64,000 nucleotides of DNA from DAHUYF01 sp035509275 (GCA_035509275.1 DATJLU010000036.1:62001-126000); one strand, 5' to 3'; shown: positions 16,789 through 24,651, counted from the stretch's first letter. Program-made: numbers and translations. Notes: generated by a model from the letters alone, not told the origin.

Positions 16789-17193
16789 TCAGAGCACGAT
16801 ATCCGGCCGGTGCAGGATGGCGCGCACATTGACGTCCTGGACGAAGCGGCAGGTGCGCTTGCCGACGATGAAGGGAAACGTATCGCCGACGCGATAGCAC
16901 ACCCAATCGCCGAGCTTCGGCTTCACCGCACCCCAGACATGCTGCTCATCCTCGACGAAGGCGAGATTGCCGAGCTTCACGACGAGGCCGACCTTGCCCT
17001 GGTAAAGATCCTCTTCACGCGTGCTGTCGGCGAGCAGGATGCCGCCCTTCGTCCGGTCCGGCCGCTCATAGACGACGACCATCACCGAAGCGCCGAGCGG
17101 CTCGATATCACCGAGATAAGGTTCGACCGCTTCCATGATCTCGCCGCGCGGGTCGCGCTCATGGACGACTTCGAGCGCCTGCTTAACCAACAT
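16789..17193 (-). CDS. Phage GroES-like co-chaperonin
   Basis: 134 residues from the ATG at 17193, which has GAGGAGGACGAGG directly before it; the frame is open further upstream, but only as a shadow. The core ASVMVVVYERPDRTKGGILL, then ADSTREEDLYQGKVGLVVKL, reproduces the Cpn10 pattern: a conserved strand, the mobile-loop KTKGGI-type element, and a second strand with 'QGKVV-VG'. The C-terminal VGDTFPFIVGKRTCRFVQDV closes the barrel. Compared with ~97-residue bacterial GroES it has about 30 extra N-terminal residues. A phage-encoded co-chaperonin could replace GroES in folding the capsid protein, as T4 gp31 does. It overlaps the preceding gene by 11 bases. Confidence 0.75.
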   Translation of the reverse strand: MLVKQALEVVHERDPRGEIMEAVEPYLGDIEPLGASVMVVVYERPDRTKGGILLADSTREEDLYQGKVGLVVKLGNLAFVEDEQHVWGAVKPKLGDWVCYRVGDTFPFIVGKRTCRFVQDVNVRAILHRPDIVL

Positions 17194-17413
17194 CCTCGTC
17201 CTCCTCTTCCGCGCTCGTGCGCTCCGGGGATGTCGTTTCCGCCAGCTCTTGCGCCCGGTCGAGCACCCATTGCAGGCCCCGCACGAAGCCGGTCTCGAAA
17301 CGATAGCGCTCGATCCCGTCGAGATTGCCGCTGACGATGCCGTCGCAGCGGCCATCGACCTCGGCCACAATCGCCTCGGCGAGCCGGCGCCAGAGATCGA
17401 CCTCGCCCAGCAT
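17183..17413 (-). CDS. Small acidic phage protein
   Basis: 76 residues, MLGEVDLWRRLAEAIVAEVD to a strongly acidic end (SAEEEDEDVG). Helical, no Cys clusters. It overlaps the GroES-like gene by 11 bases, so the two are likely co-translated. The central GNLDGIERYRFETGFVRGLQ part looks ordered. Similar small acidic proteins often accompany portal/scaffold genes in rhizobial phages; function unknown. Confidence 0.6.
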   Translation of the reverse strand: MLGEVDLWRRLAEAIVAEVDGRCDGIVSGNLDGIERYRFETGFVRGLQWVLDRAQELAETTSPERTSAEEEDEDVG

Positions 17414-17416
17414 GCT

Positions 17417-17932
17417 TCAATGCCGCCCGTAGGCCTTGATCTTCTGCAGCCGCCCAAGCGCATTCTTCGCGCCCGCCGTCATCTGCGGCGCGTTGCCGGC
17501 CCTCGGCGACCCTCTTCCGATGCGGCCGCCGCGCTTTGCCATCGGCACGCCTTGCGCCGGCCGCGGCACCATCGGCGCCGCCGGCGGTGACGCGGCCGGC
17601 GGCCGCGCCGGGACCGCGCTCGCCGGCGCCGCAGCGGCGCGCACGGGAACCGGCACCGGCTGCGGATGGCCGTTGACGATGATGACCTTGGTGCCGGGCT
17701 TTGCAATGCGCCCGCCGGAAGCGCGGCGCGGCTTGTCGGCGCGGAGCCGTGTGCCGGCGCCTTCCGCTGCGCCGCCGCGCTTCAGCTTCGTCGGCTTCCG
17801 GCCCTTGTGATCGTGCCGCTCGTGCTTGTGCACGGCTGCGGCGATGGCCTCTTTGATCGGACCGCCCACGGCATAGCCGTGACGCCGCAACAGGCTCCGC
17901 GCCTTCTGGCGCGCCGATGGATGCATCGTCAT
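17417..17932 (-). CDS. Basic, Pro/Ala-rich phage protein with RADKPRRASGG motif
   Basis: 171 residues. An N-terminal helix (MTMHPSARQKARSLLRRHGY, then GPIKEAIAAAVHKHERHDHK) leads to a Lys/Arg/Gly segment (RKPTKLKRGGAAEGAGTRLR, ADKPRRASGGRIAKPGTKVI), a long Ala/Pro linker, and a final basic helix (AKNALGRLQKIKAYGRH). It shares RADKPRRA-GG with the proteins at 8215-8795. The high net positive charge suggests DNA contact inside the head or at the portal. It follows the portal/immunity pair and copy B of the repeat. Confidence 0.6.
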   Translation of the reverse strand: MTMHPSARQKARSLLRRHGYAVGGPIKEAIAAAVHKHERHDHKGRKPTKLKRGGAAEGAGTRLRADKPRRASGGRIAKPGTKVIIVNGHPQPVPVPVRAAAAPASAVPARPPAASPPAAPMVPRPAQGVPMAKRGGRIGRGSPRAGNAPQMTAGAKNALGRLQKIKAYGRH

Positions 17933-18007
17933 GTCGACTCTCTTTGCTGGCAGGGATGAGAAGGGCGCGCGTGGCGCCGGTGCCGGCGAGCGCCGGCCGC
18001 AATTCTT

Positions 18008-18055
18008 CGAGTTGATCCTTTTTACCGCTGCACCCCTCCCCGGCCAAGGCTCGCG
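18008..18055. repeat. CTGCACCCC interspersed repeat, copy B
   Basis: Reads TCGAGTTGATCCTTTTTACC, G, then CTGCACCCCTCCCCG, G, CCAAGGCTCG. Nearly identical to the copy at 30231-30276 and, in its core, to the copy at 15272-15320. It lies 76 bases upstream of the 17932 start on the minus strand. Confidence 0.75.
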
Positions 18056-18114
18056 AAACGGGCGTCAGTCTGAGGGTCGTAACCTGGCGCGGACCAAAAG
18101 CCTTTGGCGATGAA

Positions 18115-18585
18115 TCACTTTGTGTTCGGCAAGGCCGAGTCTTGACCTTTGCCCACGCTGGGAAATTCGACGTGGCCGATGTCGTATTTTATCGCCATGT
18201 CACGCCAGCGATCCTTTTGCGAATAGACGAACGAAATATCCGAGATGGAAATTAGAATCGTTGCGTGCTGCTGGTCGATCTGGATCGCCGGCAGCAAATC
18301 GTCGTCGACCGGACCGAACTTGAACAGCAGAGTTTTTCCATGTTCGCCCGTTTTCGAGACCAGGATGCTCGTCCCCGCATCCTTTGCGAGCAGATCACAT
18401 TGCGTCTCGCTAATCTCGAAATCGAGACCGGCGACGTCGTGCAATTGGCGCTTGATCTCAGTCATACAAGAATCTGGCGAAAACAAGGGCAGCACAAAGA
18501 TAGGTCCGAGCCAACCAAGCAGCGCAACGCCGACGAAAAGAAGCCCCGGCCAGAGCCAAGACCAAGATGCGCCCTTGTTGCTCAC
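18115..18585 (-). CDS. Membrane-anchored immunity-like protein paired with portal toxin domain
   Basis: 156 residues from a GTG whose last two bases are the start of the portal stop (GTGA); GGAGGC is 6 bases upstream, inside the portal's last codons. One membrane segment (residues about 9-35, LWPGLLFVGVALLGWLGPIF) is followed by an ordered domain of about 120 residues with two Cys (40 and 63) and strands such as TSILVSKTGEHGKTLLFKFG, ATILISISDISFVYSQKDRW and MAIKYDIGHVEF. This strand pattern recalls DUF5412-like small lipoproteins and immunity proteins. With the domain predicted outside the inner membrane, it could neutralise a toxin acting in the periplasm. It is not a usual head-operon gene. 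Immunity function is an inference from coupling and topology. Confidence 0.6.
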   Translation of the reverse strand: MSNKGASWSWLWPGLLFVGVALLGWLGPIFVLPLFSPDSCMTEIKRQLHDVAGLDFEISETQCDLLAKDAGTSILVSKTGEHGKTLLFKFGPVDDDLLPAIQIDQQHATILISISDISFVYSQKDRWRDMAIKYDIGHVEFPSVGKGQDSALPNTK

Positions 18586-21386
18586 AAACTGCCTCCATTG
18601 CGTCGCGCCCGCTGGTCAAAGACTCCGCTCGCGCCGGCCTGAAAACCCTTGGTAATGAATTCGGTGTCTTCGGGATCGATCCCATACGGCGCACCGGACG
18701 CGTAATTCTTCGACTTCCACCAAGCGTATAAGCCGGCGATTCCGAGGGTTTCGTCCAGGGGCAGCCCCGCCTGTTGCGCGTACAACCCGATATTAAAATT
18801 AGCCACGTGGCGAAATTGCGGCAATTGTCTGAAGCCGCCTTTGACCCCCTCGTCCCGTGCCCGCTGATAGTCGAAAATACCTCCCTGACGAAAGTGATCG
18901 CCGAGAACGATTGCCATGTACTGCTGCGCGGTCAATCCGCCGTCAGGATTCTTCAGCAGCTCCCGATAGTCCCCACCGGCTTCCCTGCCGGCCTGAGCAA
19001 TGTGAGAAAGATCAGCCACCGGCGCCAGGAGGTGGCCCGTCTGGTTGTAGGGCGTCTTGTGGACGTCATCGACGAACGAGCCGTCAGGCAATCGGACCTC
19101 GAAGGCGGGCGGCGTGCTGGGCGTGCCCGGGTTCGTGTCGCTTCCGCTTTGCCTCGCGCCACTCGTCGGCGTTGCATTGGCTGCCGACGCCGCGCCACCG
19201 CTTTGTGGCTCAGCCGATCCATCGCCAGCAGCGTTGCCCGCCGGCGCGGCCACCGCCTCGTCCACGACGCCGCCATCGGCTCGGGGCGCTGTTGCTGTTG
19301 CCGTCGCCGCGTCGTGCTGCTGTTCGAGCTTCTCCCTCGCATGAGCGAGCTTCGCCGCTTCGATCGCCGCTTTCAGCGCGCGGTCCTGTTGGCGCTGCTG
19401 CGCTTCCTGCGCCTCGGCCGCGGCTTCGCGCGCGCTGTCCGCGCGCTGCTGCTGCAGCTCCTGCTGCGCCAGCGCCAGCTTCTGCTGCTTCAGCGGCAGC
19501 TCCGCCACCAACGCCGCTGCTTTGAAGTCAGGTGGCGGCGAGCCTGCCCCCGCAACAGCCTGGGGTGCCGCGCTGAGCAGGCTGTCGGCATCGCCGATAT
19601 TGATCGTGCGCAGGATGCGGCGCACCACTTCCTGTTGATTGAAGAGGCTCGGCGCCGCGCTGGCCAGCATCCACAGCACCGTCGACTGCATGATGCGGTG
19701 GATCTGCGCCGGCACGTTCGGGTCGGAGGCCGGCACCAGATCGAGATCGGCGAACTCTTCGGCAGCCTGCCAGCGCCGCGCCGGCGCGGGGTTGAGCGCG
19801 GCAAGCGCCGCCGGATCCTCCGCGAACAGCTCTTTCAGCAGCAGCAGCTCCTCCTGCTGGCTCGCATGGTTGCGCTTGTGCACCGCCGACATCACCTGCG
19901 TCTGCTGCTCGATCATCGACAGGATCGTGCCCACCGGCATGTTGGTGCGGCCTTCGCCGAGCTCGAGCTCGACCGTGCCGGCGATCTGCGCCGCGTCCTT
20001 CATCAAGAGCTGGATCATCTCCAGGATGACGCCCGACGGCTCCTTGTACGGCATCGCCATGATCAGCTTGCGGATATCCTCGACCCCGGCGGCGTCGATC
20101 TCGGGGAATTCGCCCGGACCCGGCCGGAACTCGTTGGTCGAGGCGCGGCTCCCTTTGAGCCGCAAGCCACCCGGGAAGGTCGAGAACATGCCGGCATCGA
20201 TGACCAGCCGCCATAGCGCCGTCAGCGCCTTGGTGTGGTTGCCGATGAGATGCAGGAAGCCGTAGTCATAGAAGCCGAAGCCGGGGATGAGGCCGTATTT
20301 GACGAAGCGCCTGCGCCGCGCAAAGCCGGCATCGCCCGCCCGCCAGTTGCGGCGGATTTCCAACACCTTGCGGCTGTCATGGTCGATCGACACGCGATAA
20401 GGCAGCGGCCGTCCCGCGCGCGCTCCCGGTTCTTTGTGCCCGAGCGGTGCCAGGTCGATATCGCTGTAGCACTCATAGATCGTGTGCTGCTTGTCTTCGG
20501 GCTGCTCGCGCTGCGGCTGAACGCCGGCGATCTGTGCTTCCTTCTGCTTGGCCGGCTGCGCCGCCAACGCTGCCTCCGCCGGTGGCGCCAGCGCGACATC
20601 GAGATAGAAGCCGCTCGCTTTGAGCCGCTCGAGGGTCGCGGGCGCCATCTCGAAGCGGTGCGTGACGCGCTGCGCATTGGCGAGGTCGGTTGCGTCGTTC
20701 GAAACGATGAGGTCCGGCATATAGACGCATTCGCTGACCGGCCGCTCGCGCAGCGGGCAGCGATAGACCTTTTTGAACAGCGTCCCGCCATAGCCGAGAT
20801 AGAACAGGCCGCGATCCGTGTCGGGGTAATATTCGCTGGCGCTGACCGTGAGATAATGGTTGAAGTCGCGCTCGAAATCCTTGGCGAGCTCGTCCTTCGC
20901 TGCGTCCTCCGCCCCGTCGATCCGGATTTTGACCGGCCCCGCCGCCGGCAGCAGCTCGTTGCGCGCACCCGACTGGAAGCGGACGCAGGCCCAGAGCAGG
21001 ATCGGATGGCGGATGCGCGAGATCGTCTTCCCGCCCTGCCCCGCGGCAAACCCCGCCGCATCGCCTTCGAGCTTGAGCCCCAGGAGGTCCATGCCGCGCG
21101 TATACTGCTCCAGCATCTCGCGCCGCGACCGCTCATCCGCCTCGATGCCGCGGAGCAGCGTCTCGGCGATCTGGCCGAGCGCCGCCGCATCGAGCGTCTC
21201 CGCCAGATTGTCATCGAAGCCTCTGTCCTGCGCAGCCTCCTGCGCAGCAGGGTCGCGAATGGTGACGTCGCCGGTCGCGTCATCCACCTCGATCTCGACC
21301 ACGCCGAGCGCTGGATCGGGATCGGGCGCCGCTCCCAGCGCCGGGCCCTGCCCCATGAGCGGCGGCGACATCAGCGGAATCGGCAT
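18582..21386 (-). CDS. Portal protein with C-terminal polymorphic-toxin-44-like domain
   Basis: 934 residues from the ATG at 21386 (GAGGAGCTCGATC upstream). Residues about 55-635 form a P22-type portal: helical clip and wing regions, YYPDTDRGLFYLGYGGTLFK, YRVSIDHDSRKVLEIRRNWR, MPYKEPSGVILEMIQLLMKD. A long Gln/Ala/Glu coiled coil (about 640-715) fits the portal barrel. An Ala/Gly/Ser/Pro linker (about 715-760) then leads to a separate globular domain (762-934). That domain has FDYQ (838-841), NFNIG (863-867), a LPLDETLGIAGLYA helix and PYGIDPED (900-907), the order of motifs I remember for polymorphic toxin type 44. P22 portal is 725 residues, so the extra domain is unusual. The next gene overlaps the stop and looks like immunity. 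Confidence 0.8.
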   Translation of the reverse strand: MPIPLMSPPLMGQGPALGAAPDPDPALGVVEIEVDDATGDVTIRDPAAQEAAQDRGFDDNLAETLDAAALGQIAETLLRGIEADERSRREMLEQYTRGMDLLGLKLEGDAAGFAAGQGGKTISRIRHPILLWACVRFQSGARNELLPAAGPVKIRIDGAEDAAKDELAKDFERDFNHYLTVSASEYYPDTDRGLFYLGYGGTLFKKVYRCPLRERPVSECVYMPDLIVSNDATDLANAQRVTHRFEMAPATLERLKASGFYLDVALAPPAEAALAAQPAKQKEAQIAGVQPQREQPEDKQHTIYECYSDIDLAPLGHKEPGARAGRPLPYRVSIDHDSRKVLEIRRNWRAGDAGFARRRRFVKYGLIPGFGFYDYGFLHLIGNHTKALTALWRLVIDAGMFSTFPGGLRLKGSRASTNEFRPGPGEFPEIDAAGVEDIRKLIMAMPYKEPSGVILEMIQLLMKDAAQIAGTVELELGEGRTNMPVGTILSMIEQQTQVMSAVHKRNHASQQEELLLLKELFAEDPAALAALNPAPARRWQAAEEFADLDLVPASDPNVPAQIHRIMQSTVLWMLASAAPSLFNQQEVVRRILRTINIGDADSLLSAAPQAVAGAGSPPPDFKAAALVAELPLKQQKLALAQQELQQQRADSAREAAAEAQEAQQRQQDRALKAAIEAAKLAHAREKLEQQHDAATATATAPRADGGVVDEAVAAPAGNAAGDGSAEPQSGGAASAANATPTSGARQSGSDTNPGTPSTPPAFEVRLPDGSFVDDVHKTPYNQTGHLLAPVADLSHIAQAGREAGGDYRELLKNPDGGLTAQQYMAIVLGDHFRQGGIFDYQRARDEGVKGGFRQLPQFRHVANFNIGLYAQQAGLPLDETLGIAGLYAWWKSKNYASGAPYGIDPEDTEFITKGFQAGASGVFDQRARRNGGSL

Positions 21387-21425
21387 GATCGAGCTCCTCT
21401 GGGCGCGCTCGCGCCCGCAACACAG

Positions 21426-21476
21426 CAAGTCCTTCTCCGCCCTGGAGGGCGGAGAAGGATTTAGGATGAGGTGGGT
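21426..21476. repeat. Palindromic REP-like element, copy 1
   Basis: TCCTTCTCCGCCC, a short loop, GGGCGGAGAAGGA: a perfect 13-base stem at 21430-21459, followed by TTTAGGATGAGGTGGGT. Copy 2 is 178 bases away in the same orientation. Typical of chromosome-wide hairpin repeats in alphaproteobacteria. Confidence 0.85.
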
Positions 21477-21603
21477 GGCCGCGGCATCGCCGCCGGAAGC
21501 GGCATGCCTCAGCGGATCGATGATTTCGGCGCTAAACGAGAACTTGGACGAAGCGACACTGGCCGGCCGTCATCACCGCAGCGGTGTTGCTCATGTCAGT
21601 TTC

Positions 21604-21654
21604 CAAGTCCTTCTCCGCCCTTGAGGGCGGAGAAGGATTTAGGATGAGGTGGGT
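21604..21654. repeat. Palindromic REP-like element, copy 2
   Basis: Same 13-base stem (21608-21637), differing from copy 1 only in the loop (TTGA instead of TGGA), with the same TTTAGGATGAGGTGGGT tail. Confidence 0.85.
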
Positions 21655-21711
21655 AGACACGGCGCTGCCTGCCGCGGCACGCACCGGTCGGCAGCCGCGC
21701 CGACATCCCGC

Positions 21712-22311
21712 TCAGCATGTGAAGCTGCCATAGTAGAAATGGCCGCCGAACGGCATCACCGAGCCGTCGCACAGCAGCTCGCCCGGAACACGCCGGGTCT
21801 GCCATGCTTCCTGCCGCACGCGAAGCGGCTTCGTGATCACGTCTCCTGCGTCGTAAACGATGCCATAGGTATTGCTGAGGAAGCCGCCCCACGCAAAGAA
21901 CGCCACCGTCGGCCGCACGCCCGCGAAGTCGGCGTCGACAACAGCCGAGCGCGCCGCGGCAATCCGCGCCACATAGCCCGGACGCGCGAGCTCGAAGTGA
22001 ACCAATGCACCGACGTAGTACCCCTGCCAGATCATGCCGACGGCGATCACCGGGACCAGCGCTGGCAGGATGGCGGCGACACGGCGATGATGCTTCACCC
22101 GATCGATTGCTCGCATGACCGCAAACGCTGACAGGACGATCCAGACGACCGCCATGACCGGCACCCCCGCCACGACGAAGATACCGTCGCTGCACGTCAT
22201 GCCGTAGTCGATCGCGAGCGTCGTGAGCAAGGTCACCGCCAGCAGCAAGCCGAGAGCTTGTCCTCCGAAATTCTCGGAAGAAGCTCGCTCGCATCGTGCG
22301 CCTTTGCTCAT
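21712..22311 (-). CDS. Membrane protein, immunity-like
   Basis: 199 residues from the ATG at 22311. Up to three hydrophobic segments: ALGLLLAVTLLTTLAIDYGM, IFVVAGVPVMAVVWIVLSAF, AAILPALVPVIAVGMIWQGY. A C-terminal extracytoplasmic domain contains WGGFLSNTYGIVYDAGDVIT, then LLCDGSVMPFGGHFYYGSFT. The 'NTYGIVYDA-D-I-KP' and 'GGHFY' features recall membrane immunity proteins next to secreted antibacterial toxins. It lies directly downstream of the inactivated LPD3-like toxin copy and upstream of the portal, so it may be that toxin's former partner. Tentative; a plain moron membrane protein is the alternative. Confidence 0.5.
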   Translation of the reverse strand: MSKGARCERASSENFGGQALGLLLAVTLLTTLAIDYGMTCSDGIFVVAGVPVMAVVWIVLSAFAVMRAIDRVKHHRRVAAILPALVPVIAVGMIWQGYYVGALVHFELARPGYVARIAAARSAVVDADFAGVRPTVAFFAWGGFLSNTYGIVYDAGDVITKPLRVRQEAWQTRRVPGELLCDGSVMPFGGHFYYGSFTC

Positions 22312-22399
22312 CTCCGTAGATCGTCCTTCTTTGGCTTCGCCGTTGGCGTCTCTCAACCGAGCGGAACAACAAATTTGAAAAAATCTGCTCGGTCCTAAT

Positions 22400-22743
22400 G
22401 CTGTACTGCGAATTGCGGTGGCCCTGAAGAGGATCAGTTTGCGGGCATTCGAACGCCGCAGCGCATCCGGGAGCGCCTGCACATATTGCGCGCGCGCGAT
22501 CACTGCCGGGAGCAGAGGCACGGCCAAAAGCGCGTCCGGCGAGACGCCGGGCGCGAAAACCTCCGCTAGGCCGCCTCGTCAATCGAGCTCGATTGGCAGG
22601 TCCGTCTGCCGATTGACCACGGTGCGTCCATCGAAATGCCGCCGCGCATAACGCGAGGCGACCGCGATCAAATGCTCGTAGCTCTGCGGGCGCACTCCGA
22701 ACGCATCGTAGGCGACACGCCCCGCGACAGACCTCAGCACCAT
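22400..22743 (-). pseudogene. LPD3-like toxin copy broken by an in-frame TGA
   Basis: An ATG at 22743 (AAAGGA upstream) opens 54 codons (22579-22743): MVLRSVAGRVAYDAF, GVRPQSYEHLIAVASRYARR, HFDGRTVVNRQTDLPIELD. These align residue by residue with the N-terminus of the 26425-27420 protein. The TGA falls exactly where that protein has Trp54 (PILLDW versus PIELD-stop), so a TGG to TGA change fits. Past the stop, the same frame continues with more matching sequence (APGVSPDALLAVPLLPAVI against APGTAPEVLLSLPALPSLL), then diverges. It could also act as a 54-residue product. It starts 24 bases after the terminase stop. Confidence 0.7.
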
Positions 22744-22767
22744 GCGCCGGTCCTTTCTCGCGGTGCC

Positions 22768-24354
22768 TCAAACATCGTAAATCGGCTCGCTCCGCCGCTC
22801 CCCCGGCGGCCGCCACGGGCCGCTCGGCGCGCTCTGCCGCTCCTCCGCCAGCACCGCCAGTCCCGATTTGCGCAGAAACCACAGCGCCTGCGTCACGGTG
22901 TCGACGAGATCGTCATGCGCGCCTTTGGGAAATACCTCGCATTCGCCGATCACCATTTCCGCCCATTGCCGCTCGGGCGCATAGACGAGACCGTTCTCGA
23001 ACAAATGCTGCACCGCATAGGCGCGCGCCACCTTGTCGCCGCCCGCCTTGCGGGGATCGACAAGCTGTACGCCGAACTCTTCGCCGCCGCACAGCCGCAC
23101 GATTTCCTGCGCCACGCTGATGCCGTTGGCCCGCGCCTCGATCAGCAGCCGGTCGATCTGGCGCTTGCGGCAGGTTTTGATGATCTTCTGCAGCAGCGGG
23201 TAGAACGCGAGCCGCGCCTGCCAGGCCTCGATCAGCATCAGCTTCGGCACGTCGTTCTGATCGCGCCACGAGCCCCAGACGGTGAGGGCCGACCAATCAT
23301 TCTCCTCGGATTCCGTCAGCGCCGTGTCGAGCGAGGCGAGGATGTAGTCGAAGGGCGGATATTCCAGCGGCTTTATCGGCTTCCCGTCCGCGCCGAATTC
23401 CTCGCCCTGGAGCGGCCAGAGCTGCCAATCCGCGCGCTTGATGATGCCGCCGCCGCGCGGCGCCGGACTTTGTTGATACTGCCCGGCGTATGCGTACGGC
23501 CCCTTTATGCGGCGAAGCTTCGCCACCTCCTCGCCGGGAAAGCGCGCTTCCCAGGCGAGCGCCCCGTCGCGCGTCCGCGGATCCTGCCAGCCCAGCGCGT
23601 TCGTGTAGTACCGCCGCGGCTCGAATTCCATCGGCACCGACAGATGAACGTACCCCGCCTCGAGCGCCAGCAACGTGCCGCTGCAATCGCGCTCATTCGT
23701 GCGCTGCTGGATCAGGATGATGGCGGAGCGGCGCTGGTCGTTGAGCCGGTCCGGCATTACCTCGGTGAGCCAGAGATTGGTGCTCTCCAGCACCGCTTTC
23801 GATTCCGCCTTTTTGACATTGTTGGGATCGTCGATGAGCACGCGGTCGGCACGCTCGCCCGTGCCGACGCCGCCGATCGAGGAGGCGAATTTCCACCCGG
23901 TCTTGTCATTTTCGACCTTGCGCCGGCCGAACTGGTCGCCCGGGCCGAAGACATGCCCCCAAGGCGTCCGGTAATGCGGCGACGAGATGAGATTGCGGAA
24001 GCGGCCATTGTCGCGCTTGGTCAGCTCCTCGGCATAGGAGAAGGCGAGATAGCGCGTTCCCGGCATCGCCTGCGGCCCCCATTCCCAGGCCGGCCAGAAG
24101 ACATTGACGAGCAGCGACTTCATGAAGCCCGGCGGCACATTGATGAGCAGCCGGTTGATCTCGCCGGCGCTCACCGCCATCAGATGCTCCGCCATCGCGC
24201 CCAGCACCCAGCCATCGATGAACGCCCGCGCCGGCTCGATCGCCGGCCAGGTGAGGCGGACGAAATCGAGCAGATCCTCCTCGGCATCGGCGCGGTCGAG
24301 CGCTCGGCCGAGCCGGTGCGGGTCCGGCCAGGATCGGGACGAGTGCGGAGACAT
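22768..24354 (-). CDS. terL: Phage terminase large subunit
   Basis: 528 residues from the ATG at 24354 (GAGGTGCGCG upstream). The ATPase half has a Walker-A-like NVPPGFMKS (72-80), the P-loop variant of this large-terminase class, then LAFSYAEELTKRDNGRFRNL, and an acidic Walker B (RVLIDDPN) with the following GSSIG-type coupling region. The nuclease half has the acidic residues expected in the RNase H-like fold (ILASLDTALTESEENDWSAL, LIEARANGISVAQEIV, HDDLVDTVTQALWFL). Cuts and pumps DNA through the portal. Small-terminase-like gene is at 28601-29020, separated by cargo. Confidence 0.92.
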   Translation of the reverse strand: MSPHSSRSWPDPHRLGRALDRADAEEDLLDFVRLTWPAIEPARAFIDGWVLGAMAEHLMAVSAGEINRLLINVPPGFMKSLLVNVFWPAWEWGPQAMPGTRYLAFSYAEELTKRDNGRFRNLISSPHYRTPWGHVFGPGDQFGRRKVENDKTGWKFASSIGGVGTGERADRVLIDDPNNVKKAESKAVLESTNLWLTEVMPDRLNDQRRSAIILIQQRTNERDCSGTLLALEAGYVHLSVPMEFEPRRYYTNALGWQDPRTRDGALAWEARFPGEEVAKLRRIKGPYAYAGQYQQSPAPRGGGIIKRADWQLWPLQGEEFGADGKPIKPLEYPPFDYILASLDTALTESEENDWSALTVWGSWRDQNDVPKLMLIEAWQARLAFYPLLQKIIKTCRKRQIDRLLIEARANGISVAQEIVRLCGGEEFGVQLVDPRKAGGDKVARAYAVQHLFENGLVYAPERQWAEMVIGECEVFPKGAHDDLVDTVTQALWFLRKSGLAVLAEERQSAPSGPWRPPGERRSEPIYDV

Positions 24355-24651
24355 CGCGCACCTCGAAATGACGACCGGTGGTGAGAAGAAAAATCCTTCC
24401 CTTTTTCGGTTTTCCCCAGAAAAAGGGCGTTGGGCGTCGGCAAACACCGTCCCGGTGACCGCACCGGAAAACCGGAAGGGCCGCGCTCAATCGCGAATAG
24501 TCATCGCCGGTTCGGCGACCGACCCTGACGACGGCGATGGAAGCTGGCCGCGATGCCGCGCGCGGGAATTCGCGCAACAAGCGAGCGAGAGCCAAAGTTG
24601 CTTGCGCCCGCGTCGCGAGTGCGCGCATGATTTTTCGGGGGCAAGAAAACC
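24355..24651. other. Region between divergent terminase and Sel1-type gene, with hairpin
   Basis: No gene. It holds an inverted repeat CCCTTTTTC ... GAAAAAGGG (24399-24427, 9-base stem, 11-base loop), which could be a terminator-like or operator structure between two divergently read genes. Otherwise nothing distinct. Confidence 0.4.

Larger units (their letters stand above)
21387..21711. other. 325-base region with two hairpin repeats around a 20-codon frame
   Basis: Between the membrane-protein gene and the portal start. It holds two near-identical copies of a palindromic repeat (21426-21476 and 21604-21654). Between them is a minus-strand frame of 20 codons (21594-21532, MSNTAAVMTAGQCRFVQVLV) with AACTGAC upstream. 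It could be the remaining 5' end of a phage gene that the repeats disrupted, or chance. Nothing else seen. Confidence 0.45.
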
